Below, one piece after another: positions 1 through 6,060 of a stretch of DNA of 64,000 nucleotides (position 1 is the first letter of the stretch; each line of letters opens with the position of its first letter). The stretch is taken from positions 1 through 64,000 of the forward strand of contig JBBQUY010000004.1 of NCBI GenBank assembly GCA_038212015.1, written 5' to 3'. The position numbers and the translations under genes were made by a program. This DNA is from JAGQUL01 sp038212015 (GTDB lineage: Bacteria > Actinomycetota > Thermoleophilia > Gaiellales > SKUG01). Below the pieces are notes generated by a model. It was given only the letters and a program-made list of their open reading frames with translations. It was not told where the DNA came from and did not search any database.

Positions 1-153
1 TCGGCCAAGACCTGCCCGCACGGCAGCGAAGACCACGTCTTCCTGTCGGGCACCAAGGTCCGCGAGATGCTCGGCAACGGCGAAAAGCCGCCGGTGCAGT
101 TCTCCCGCCCCGAGGTCGCCCAGGTGCTCATCGACGAGTACACGAAGGGCTGA
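1..153 (+). CDS. sat: ATP sulfurylase, C-terminal end (partial)
   Basis: The reading frame is open from the first base and ends at TGA 151-153, giving the last 50 residues of a protein that starts outside the window. It contains HGSEDHVFLSGTKVREML followed by PPVQFSRPEVAQVL, the C-terminal signature of homodimeric-type sulfate adenylyltransferase. This enzyme makes adenosine 5'-phosphosulfate and pyrophosphate from ATP and sulfate, the first step of sulfate assimilation, in the cytoplasm. A strong terminator follows 22 nt after the stop, so sat is the last gene of its transcript. Only the tail is visible, so fusion to an APS kinase upstream cannot be excluded. Confidence 0.9.
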   Translation, partial: SAKTCPHGSEDHVFLSGTKVREMLGNGEKPPVQFSRPEVAQVLIDEYTKG

Positions 154-175
154 GCCCAGGTACCGGCACCATCAG

Positions 176-219
176 CGCCCTCCGCGCCGCCTTCGGGCTG
201 GCGCGGAGGGCGTTTTTTT
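176..219 (+). terminator. Rho-independent terminator of sat
   Basis: A perfect 13-bp stem (176-188 with 200-212) encloses an 11-nt loop and is followed directly by seven T residues (213-219). This is a textbook intrinsic terminator on the plus strand, placed just after sat, and is the only clear T-tract terminator in the window. Confidence 0.95.
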
Positions 220-246
220 GTCTTCGAATGCGGGGACACGCAGATC

Positions 247-561
247 ATGCGCATCGATCCGTCACAGCTCACCGAGCCACTTGCCCACATCCTGGGGGCA
301 GGCGCGACCGATGCCGCCGGCGGCCAGAAGGCGACGCAGGCCGCACAGATCACCGATCCACAGCTCGAGACGCTCGACCAGCTGCTGCTGCGTCGCCTGC
401 AGGCGAACTCGACGGCTGCTGCGGCAGACAGCGTCGTGTCGTTCCAGGACGCACAGGCGCGCATCGACCGCGTTCGCGAACTCGCGGCGCAGGATCCGGC
501 CTCCACGGTCCGTGCCCAGGGCACGCTCGATTCCTCGCGCGTGCGCGGCCTGCTCGACTGA
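247..561 (+). CDS. Small hypothetical protein (104 aa)
   Basis: An ATG-initiated frame of 104 codons lies between the sat terminator and the dioxygenase gene. The product begins MRIDPSQLTEPLAHILGAG and is rich in Ala, Gln and Arg. It is predicted largely helical, with no signal peptide or membrane segment. The C-terminal half (residues about 65-104) has amphipathic helices ending in SSRVRGLLD. I do not recognise the family. No strong Shine-Dalgarno sequence precedes the ATG, and the start is chosen as the first ATG giving a protein-like sequence. Overlapping frames on both strands are Arg-rich and look like shadows. Confidence 0.55.
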   Translation: MRIDPSQLTEPLAHILGAGATDAAGGQKATQAAQITDPQLETLDQLLLRRLQANSTAAAADSVVSFQDAQARIDRVRELAAQDPASTVRAQGTLDSSRVRGLLD

Positions 562-607
562 TTGCCGTGCACTCACTCGGCGAAGCTCGTCGACTGAGGC
601 GCGCATA

Positions 608-621
608 GTTGCGAGCGCAAC
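608..621. repeat. Short dyad related to the 4551/5770 repeat family
   Basis: GTTGCG-AG-CGCAAC is a perfect inverted repeat in the gap before the dioxygenase gene. The same two arms (with loop GTGAG) form the core of the repeats at 4551-4613, 4638-4684 and 5770-5832. It may be a diverged member of that family or a chance dyad in GC-rich DNA. Confidence 0.35.
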
Positions 622-688
622 AACTTCGCGCCATACTGTGTGGTGAGCCGGGAAGTACCTGCCCGGGACACACGAAAGGCCGAGGACC

Positions 689-1639
689 ATGACCCTGCCG
701 GTCGAGGGCATCCACCACGTCACCGCCATCACGGGCGACGCCCAGGCGAACGTCGACTTCTACACGCGCGTGCTCGGACTGCGCCTGAACGCCAAGAGCG
801 TGAACCAGGACGATCCGACCGTCTACCACCTCTTCTACGGCGACGAAGTCGGCAGCCCCGGCGCCGACCTCACGTTCTTCGAGTACCCGCGCGCGATTCC
901 GGGCCGCCCCGGCGCCGGCATGGTGCACCGAGTCGTGTGGCGCGTCGCATCCGCCGATGCGCTCGAGTTCTGGACGGACCGCTTCGCCGCCGAAGGCGTC
1001 GACGCGCACGCTGCGGACGGCTCGCTGCGCTTTGCGGACGGTGAAGGTCTCCAGCACGAGCTCGTCGTCAACCAGACCAGCGATCCATCGCTCATCGCCG
1101 CCCATCTCGAGATCCCCGCCGAGATGGCGCTGCAGGGCTTCGAGGGCGTGCGCGCCTACAGCGCCGATCCCGAGGGCAGCTACCGTGTGCTCGAGGAGCT
1201 GCTCGGCGCGACGCGCAGCGGTGATCGCTTCGAGCTGCGCGGCGAGATCCGTGGCGGCTGGATCGCATTTGATCCGGCGCCGTCGGATCGCGGCAACCAG
1301 AGCGCCGGCGTGATCCATCACGTCGCGTTCGGCATCCACGATGATCACGTGAAGCCGTGGTTGCAGGAGCTGGTGGCGCGCCGCATCGGCAACAGCGGGC
1401 GCGTCGATCGCCACTACTTCGAGTCGCTGTACTTCCGCGAGCCGGGCGGGATCCTCTACGAGCTCGCGACGCACGGGCCGGGCTTCACGGTCGACGGCCC
1501 GGTCGAGGAGTTCGGCACGAAGGTCATCCTGCCCCCGTGGTTCGAGCCGCACCGCGAGCTCATCGAGGCGCAGCTGACGCCGCTGCCTGATCCCCGCGCG
1601 GACTGGCCCATGCGCACGACCGCCGAGACGAACGCATGA
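689..1639 (+). CDS. VOC-family ring-cleaving dioxygenase (MhqO/MhqA-like)
   Basis: This 316-residue protein has two vicinal-oxygen-chelate modules. The N-terminal one opens with GIHHVTAI (residues 7-14), and the C-terminal one has VIHHVAFG and then FREPGGILYELAT. The His of the HH motifs and the Glu of YEL are the expected metal ligands. The family includes hydroquinone and catechol-type extradiol dioxygenases such as B. subtilis MhqO. The ATG at 689 is preceded by a GA-rich ribosome site (AAAGGCCGAGGA). The gene overlaps the next one by 4 nt (ATGA), and that next gene is a carboxylesterase. This matches the MhqO/MhqD pairing used for quinone detoxification, so a role against quinones is likely; the exact substrate is not known. 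Confidence 0.85.
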   Translation: MTLPVEGIHHVTAITGDAQANVDFYTRVLGLRLNAKSVNQDDPTVYHLFYGDEVGSPGADLTFFEYPRAIPGRPGAGMVHRVVWRVASADALEFWTDRFAAEGVDAHAADGSLRFADGEGLQHELVVNQTSDPSLIAAHLEIPAEMALQGFEGVRAYSADPEGSYRVLEELLGATRSGDRFELRGEIRGGWIAFDPAPSDRGNQSAGVIHHVAFGIHDDHVKPWLQELVARRIGNSGRVDRHYFESLYFREPGGILYELATHGPGFTVDGPVEEFGTKVILPPWFEPHRELIEAQLTPLPDPRADWPMRTTAETNA

Positions 1640-2280
1640 CGCCGATCACGCGATCGTCGCTCGCCGGCTACGCACACGTCTTCGAACCCGGCACGACCGG
1701 CTGGACAGTGCTGCTGCTGCACGGCACCGGCGGCGACGAACACGACCTCGTCCCGCTCGGTCGCCAGCTCGCGCCCGGCGCGGCCCTGCTGAGCCCGCGC
1801 GGCAACGTGCTCGAAGGGGGCGTGACGAACCGCTTCTTCGCGCGACGTTCGCCGGTCGACATCGACGTCGAGGACATGCTCGAGCGCAGCGACCAGCTGG
1901 CGACGTTCATCGACGCGGCGACCGATGCCTACGGCATCGACCGCGAGCGACTCATCGCGCTCGGGTTCTCCAACGGCGCGAACATCGCGCTCGCCTCGCT
2001 GCTGCGCCACCCCGGCTGGGCGCGGGCGGCGGCGCTGCTGCGCCCCGTGCTGTACCACGAGCCCGAGCCGCTTCCCGACCTGTCGGCCGTCGATGTGCTC
2101 GTCGCGTCGGGCGCCCACGATCCCTTCTCACCGCCGGAGGAAGTCGAGCGACTGCGCGACGTATTCACGCGCGCGGGCGCGAACCTGCAGCTCGTCGTCG
2201 ACCCCGACGCCGGGCACGGCCTCGCGCCCGACGATCTCATGCGGACCGCGACCTGGTTCGACCAGCTGCTGGCACCCTGA
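1636..2280 (+). CDS. Phospholipase/carboxylesterase-family alpha/beta hydrolase (MhqD-like)
   Basis: The 214-residue protein is a compact alpha/beta hydrolase. The oxyanion-side motif LLLHGTGGDEHDL is at residues 26-38 and the nucleophile elbow GFSNGAN puts Ser at 112. Asp162 is in SGAHDPFSP and His194 is in DAGHGL, so the triad is complete. Size and motif spacing match the carboxylesterase/phospholipase family that includes MhqD. The ATG overlaps the stop of the upstream dioxygenase (ATGA), so the two are translationally coupled. It probably hydrolyses a small ester or thioester adduct in the cytoplasm. No signal peptide is present. Confidence 0.85.
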   Translation: MTPITRSSLAGYAHVFEPGTTGWTVLLLHGTGGDEHDLVPLGRQLAPGAALLSPRGNVLEGGVTNRFFARRSPVDIDVEDMLERSDQLATFIDAATDAYGIDRERLIALGFSNGANIALASLLRHPGWARAAALLRPVLYHEPEPLPDLSAVDVLVASGAHDPFSPPEEVERLRDVFTRAGANLQLVVDPDAGHGLAPDDLMRTATWFDQLLAP

Positions 2281-2294
2281 TCGCGCGCGCCCTC

Positions 2295-2300
2295 TAGGAT
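2295..2300 (+). promoter_or_regulatory. -10 box TAGGAT, leaderless start of the 2307 gene
   Basis: TAGGAT ends 6 nt before the GTG at 2307, exactly where a -10 hexamer lies if transcription starts at the G of the start codon. There is no room for a ribosome site. No clear -35 is seen. Confidence 0.6.
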
Positions 2301-2306
2301 CGAGCC

Positions 2307-3020
2307 GTGTCCCGGCGAGTCATCGCACCCGTGCTCCTGCTGCTGGCCGCCGCGTGCTCGATCGCGGCGGTCTTTGCCGTGCACCGGATCGAGAGCCGCG
2401 GCGGGCCGCTCTCGCAGCCCTCGGCGACGACGTACTTCTCACCGAACGGCGACGGCGTGCAGGACGTGGCGGAGGTGCGCTTCACGACGCGCCAGCCCGA
2501 GGACGCCACCGTCATTGTCCTCGACACGAGTGACGGTTCACGCGCAGCGACGATCCTCGACGAGCGCGTCGATGGCGAAACGACTCTGACGTGGGACGGC
2601 ACGATCGACGGCAGGCGCGCGCCCGACGGCGAATACGAGTTCCTCATCCGGCGAGCCGGCGACTCGCGCGCGTACTCCCCCACCCGACCCACCGTCGTCG
2701 ACACCACCGACCCGATCGGCATCCTCGACCGCGCGACGCTCGAGCTCGGCGAGCTTCGAGGCCTGGCGATGCTCGGCGACGGCGAACGACTCGAGGTGTT
2801 CGGAATCGACGGCGACGCGATCGAGGGCCTGCGCCAGTTCGCGCCGAACCCCGATGCTGCAGGAGCGCGACCATCCCGCCCCGCGCCTGACGACACGATC
2901 CCGATCCGCTTCACGGTCTCGCTCGAGGCCACGCCCGAGCGCATCGACGTGGTCGACCTCGCCGGCAACCGCCGCACCGTGTTTCCCGATCCCGACGTCG
3001 ACTACCAGGCGAACGGCTGA
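2307..3020 (+). CDS. Exported FlgD/Ig-like-domain protein
   Basis: The 237-residue product starts with a hydrophobic helix (about residues 4-21, VIAPVLLLLAAACSIAAVF), a signal peptide or membrane anchor. It is followed by TTYFSPNGDGVQDVAEVRF, the opening motif typical of FlgD-like Ig folds in secreted and cell-surface proteins. Further on, LTWDGTIDGRRAPDGEYEF is the usual W-D-G...PDG-Y strand pair. The rest (about 120-237) resembles a second beta domain ending in VDYQAN. The GTG start is leaderless-like. Its stop overlaps the next start by 1 nt (TGATG), which couples it to an O-antigen-ligase-like protein and suggests a role at the envelope. The function is not known. Confidence 0.75.
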   Translation: MSRRVIAPVLLLLAAACSIAAVFAVHRIESRGGPLSQPSATTYFSPNGDGVQDVAEVRFTTRQPEDATVIVLDTSDGSRAATILDERVDGETTLTWDGTIDGRRAPDGEYEFLIRRAGDSRAYSPTRPTVVDTTDPIGILDRATLELGELRGLAMLGDGERLEVFGIDGDAIEGLRQFAPNPDAAGARPSRPAPDDTIPIRFTVSLEATPERIDVVDLAGNRRTVFPDPDVDYQANG

Positions 3021-4591
3021 TGGAGGTCTCCGCCCTCGCCGCCGTCGCCGCGATCGCCGCCTCCGCGGGCGCGCTCGCACGCGCGACTCGCATCCGTCGC
3101 ATCCACGCGCTCGGCATCCCGCTGCTGCTGCTCGGCTGGGCGGGGCTGCTGGCGACGATCCTGCCGGAGTCCGTCGCCGAGCATCCTGCGGTTGTCGCGC
3201 TCGGACTCGTCGGGGCGGCGGGATTCGCGCTGATCCTCGCGCGACTGCTCGATGGCTCGGTACGTTGGCTGCTCATGGCCGGCGCCGCGGTGTTGACGAT
3301 TCGCGTGCCGATTCCCACCGGCGACGGCACCGCGATGCTGCTCGGCCCGCTCTATGCGGTGATCGGGATCGTCGCCTGCATCGTGCTCCTGCGCGAGCTT
3401 CGCGAGCTGCGCCGCAGCACGCCGCTGCTGCCTGACCGCGGTGGTGCGACGCGTCTGCTCGACGTCGGCGCCGCGCTGCTGCCGGCCACTGCCACGCTGT
3501 CGCTCATGTGGAGCTTCGATCCGCCCGCGACCACCGAGGCGCTCGCGTTCTTTCTCGTGCCCTTCGTGCTGCTCTACGCGTGCGTGCGCACGCTCGCCGC
3601 GGCGCGCGTGGACTTCAAGCCCGCTGCATGGGCGCTCGTGGCGAGCGGCATCGTCGTCGCGATCGTCGGGCTCGTGCAGGTGGCCCTCGGCGAGGTGTGG
3701 TGGAACCCGAAGGTGATCGATGCGAACCGGTTCCGCGCGGACTTTCGCACCAACTCGCTGTACTGGGATCCGAACATGTACGGGCGCGCGCTCGTGATCG
3801 CGATCCTGGCAGTCGTTGCGTGGCTGCTGCTGCGTCGCGTCAGCCGTCGCGGGACGCCGCTGCTCGTGGGCGCGCTGTGCCTGCTGGTCACGGCGCTCTG
3901 GCATTCGTATTCGCAGTCGAGCTGGGTCGCACTCGCGGCCGGGCTGACGGTCGTCGCCGTGCTGACGATGCCGCCCCGCCCGCGACGCTGGGTCGCAACG
4001 CTGCTGCTCGTGCTCGTCATCGTGTCCACGCCTGCGGCCGCGCGCCTGCTCGCCGGCGACGATGCATCAGGTCGGGGAGACGTGGTGAACACCGGCATCT
4101 CGCTCGCTGCCGAGCGCCCGGTGCTCGGGTGGGGCATCGGCACGTTCGAGCCCGCCGCGCGTGCGCGTGAACTCGAGCGCGGCAACGCGGACCCGGGCCT
4201 CGTCGCATCGCACACGACGCCGATCACGGTGTTCGCGGAGCTCGGCCTGCTCGGCGCGTTCACGTACCTGACCCTGCTCACGAGCGCGGTGGTGGCGATG
4301 CTTGCACGCTGGCGACGGTCATCCACGCCGGCGGCTGCCGCCCGCGCGCGGGGCGACGTCGACGATGCCGGGACCGGCTGGCCGATCGCGCCGATCGTGT
4401 GGGCCAGCGGAGCGCTGTTCGCGCTCGTGGCGCACAGCCTGCTCTACGCCGGCTTCTTCGAGGACCCGACCCTGTGGGTGGTGCTGGCAGTCCTGGCGAG
4501 CCTGCCGACGGTCGTCGACGACGATGCGGATGCCCCGTCGCGCGAGTCACGGTCATCCGGGACCCCACTGACGTCACCAGCGTTGCGGTGA
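3020..4591 (+). CDS. O-antigen ligase/polymerase-family membrane protein
   Basis: A 523-residue polytopic protein with about 11-12 hydrophobic segments. The central region carries the Wzy_C-type layout: a loop with DFRTNSLYWDPNMYGRALV (about residues 235-255), later SYSQSSWVAL, then GISLAAERPVLGWGIGTF and a periplasmic H residue in ASHTTPITVFAELGLLG. These match O-antigen ligase/polymerase proteins that transfer or polymerise lipid-linked glycans outside the membrane. It is coupled to the upstream Ig-like protein by TGATG. The last 12 codons and the stop lie inside the 63-bp repeat at 4551-4613, so the natural C-terminus was probably altered when that repeat arrived. Confidence 0.8.
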   Translation: MEVSALAAVAAIAASAGALARATRIRRIHALGIPLLLLGWAGLLATILPESVAEHPAVVALGLVGAAGFALILARLLDGSVRWLLMAGAAVLTIRVPIPTGDGTAMLLGPLYAVIGIVACIVLLRELRELRRSTPLLPDRGGATRLLDVGAALLPATATLSLMWSFDPPATTEALAFFLVPFVLLYACVRTLAAARVDFKPAAWALVASGIVVAIVGLVQVALGEVWWNPKVIDANRFRADFRTNSLYWDPNMYGRALVIAILAVVAWLLLRRVSRRGTPLLVGALCLLVTALWHSYSQSSWVALAAGLTVVAVLTMPPRPRRWVATLLLVLVIVSTPAAARLLAGDDASGRGDVVNTGISLAAERPVLGWGIGTFEPAARARELERGNADPGLVASHTTPITVFAELGLLGAFTYLTLLTSAVVAMLARWRRSSTPAAAARARGDVDDAGTGWPIAPIVWASGALFALVAHSLLYAGFFEDPTLWVVLAVLASLPTVVDDDADAPSRESRSSGTPLTSPALR

Positions 4592-4613
4592 GCGCAACCC
4601 TTGTGACTTCAGC
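4551..4613. repeat. 63-bp direct repeat, copy 1
   Basis: The unit begins GGTCATCCGGGACCCCACTG and ends TGTGACTTCAGC. It differs from copy 3 at 5770-5832 at only two positions. It contains a nested dyad: GTCAC...GTTGCG-GTGAG-CGCAAC...GTGAC. Its first 41 nt form the 3' end and stop codon of the O-antigen-ligase gene. Confidence 0.9.
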
Positions 4614-4637
4614 GGCACGCAGCCCCGAGATCGCCTC

Positions 4638-4684
4638 ACTGCCGTCACCAGCGTTGCGGTGAGCGCAACTCCCGTGACTTCAGC
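4638..4684. repeat. 63-bp repeat family, truncated copy 2
   Basis: This copy retains the dyad core (GTCACCAGC-GTTGCG-GTGAG-CGCAAC-TCCC-GTGAC) and the TTCAGC end, but lacks the first part of the unit. It lies in tandem 24 bp after copy 1. The inner and outer arms are conserved while the bulge bases vary, as in a palindromic repeat under structural constraint. Confidence 0.8.
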
Positions 4685-4707
4685 AGAGCCCGTAACGACG
4701 GGTACCC

Positions 4708-5679
4708 TCATCCCCCGCGCGAGCAGCGTCGTCGGCAGTCGATGTAGGCGCATTCGATTTCTGCGACGACCGCAGGCAACCGATTCCAGATGAGGCGGTT
4801 GTCGAACCGGAGCGCCGTGATGCCGCGCTCGTGCAGCGCCACCATCTCTTGCGAATCCTTGGTGCGAACGTCCTCCCAGGAGTGTGGCCGGCCGTCTGCG
4901 AAGACGACGAGTCCGACGCTCGGCCACGCCAGATCCGGTTCGATCCCTGCAATGCCGAGGCGACGACGATTGCACACCTCCGGTACCGGCAGGATGCGGG
5001 ACCGAAGTACTCCAGCCACCAACATGTCTTCACAACGTCCCCGCGTGCCGTTGCATCCCTCGTCCACGAGCCGGAGCGCAGCCAGGACCTCTCGTATTCC
5101 AGGGCAACCGCGTCGCTCGCGTGCGAGCGCATGGATCAGGAGAGGATCGAATCGGTCGCGATCTCGCGCCGCACACATCGCGCGAGCGATCTGATACCGC
5201 GTGTGATCGTAGCCCAGATCGACGATCGTACGGCTGGGTCGGGTCGTCGGCTCGGCATTGCAGATGATGACGTCGGCCTGCGAGAGCGCAGCTGCTCGGT
5301 GATAGACGATACGGTGGGCGGGCAGGTCTCGAACGTGGTGATCGACGACCACATGGATCGTGCCGTCTCCGCGATCCAGGATCTCGAGCTGCGCCGCAGC
5401 GGTCCCTCGCGTGAGTGCCGCCACACCCGGACCTGCGTGAACGATTGCAAGGCCTCGCCGCATGCGATCGTTGAAGGGGCGTACGGCTGCTGGCCCCACG
5501 ACGTACTCCTGCGGCGCGACGGGACGAATGCGACCATCCGCGATCCGGCGCGACACCATCCACTTGCTCACGCCGACGGCGCGGAGCTGCCAGTTGGCGA
5601 CGACGTCGCCGGTCGCCGCTGCAAGCGTCGCGATCCGACGATCTACATTCCTGATGCACGCGATCGAGTCCGTATCCAT
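4708..5679 (-). CDS. AbiEi/DUF559-type protein (putative type IV antitoxin-like)
   Basis: This 323-residue protein has the layout common to actinobacterial AbiEi-antitoxin-domain plus DUF559 proteins. The N-terminal winged-helix part (residues 1-60) reads NWQLRAVGVSKWMVSRRI. A middle domain has TTRPSRTIVDLGYDH. The C-terminal vsr/endonuclease-like part has GIEPDLAWPSVGLVVFADG and ITALRFDNRLIWNRL. The D...(E)xV-type core of such domains is visible but I cannot confirm all catalytic residues. The ATG is preceded by AGGGTG. Base composition is more AT-rich than neighbours, and the gene is bracketed by near-identical repeats, both signs of acquisition. No AbiEii-type toxin partner lies beside it. 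Confidence 0.7.
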   Translation of the reverse strand: MDTDSIACIRNVDRRIATLAAATGDVVANWQLRAVGVSKWMVSRRIADGRIRPVAPQEYVVGPAAVRPFNDRMRRGLAIVHAGPGVAALTRGTAAAQLEILDRGDGTIHVVVDHHVRDLPAHRIVYHRAAALSQADVIICNAEPTTRPSRTIVDLGYDHTRYQIARAMCAARDRDRFDPLLIHALARERRGCPGIREVLAALRLVDEGCNGTRGRCEDMLVAGVLRSRILPVPEVCNRRRLGIAGIEPDLAWPSVGLVVFADGRPHSWEDVRTKDSQEMVALHERGITALRFDNRLIWNRLPAVVAEIECAYIDCRRRCSRGG

Positions 5680-5769
5680 CGGTACACCCTGATGTGCTGA
5701 GAGCTACATGGATGTCACGTTTGTCACGAAACGGTCACGGCGGTGCAACGATCCTTTGACGAAGGCACC

Positions 5770-5832
5770 GGTCATCCGGGACCCCACTGACGTCACCCGC
5801 GTTGCGGTGAGCGCAACCCCTGTGACTTCAGC
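5770..5832. repeat. 63-bp direct repeat, copy 3
   Basis: This copy matches copy 1 at 61 of 63 positions, in the same orientation, and lies on the other side of the AbiEi/DUF559-type gene. The copies are about 1.2 kb apart. The dyad GTTGCG-GTGAG-CGCAAC and outer arms GTCAC/GTGAC are intact. Confidence 0.9.
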
Positions 5833-5834
5833 TT

Positions 5835-5938
5835 GGGCGGACGGTGGCCGAAGCGGGCGGGGGCCGAAGCGGACGGGGGCCGAAGCGGGCGGGGGCCGAA
5901 GCGGACGGGGGCCGACGCGGACGGTGGCCGACGCGGGG
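5835..5938. repeat. 16-bp tandem repeat, about six copies
   Basis: Units of the form GGCCGAAGCGGRCGGG run from 5846 to 5909 in four copies. They are followed by a fifth variant GGCCGACGCGGACGGT (5910-5925), a partial sixth (to 5938), and a partial unit before the array. Units alternate between GGGCGGG and GGACGGG ends, suggesting duplication of a 32-bp pair. No gene reads through it convincingly. It begins immediately after repeat copy 3. Confidence 0.85.
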
Positions 5939-5969
5939 TGACGGACCCGCTGCGCCGCACCGGAAGAGT

Positions 5970-6032
5970 CGAAGGACGCCCCCCCACACGGTGACGTCCT
6001 TCGTGAGGCGGTCGAGTGTCCGCTCGACCGCC
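5970..6032 (-). terminator. Two adjacent stem-loops after the 6061 gene
   Basis: CGAAGGACG (5970-5978) pairs with CGTCCTTCG (5995-6003), and GGCGGTCGAG (6007-6016) pairs perfectly with CTCGACCGCC (6023-6032). They lie just downstream of the minus-strand gene ending at 6061 and may end its transcript, although no T tract follows. Confidence 0.4.
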
Positions 6033-6060
6033 GATTCGCGTGTGTCGGATCAGCGCGTGA

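Noticed and set aside
4551..5832. CRISPR array from the repeated units
   Set aside because: Only three copies, unevenly spaced, with a gene between them and no cas genes.
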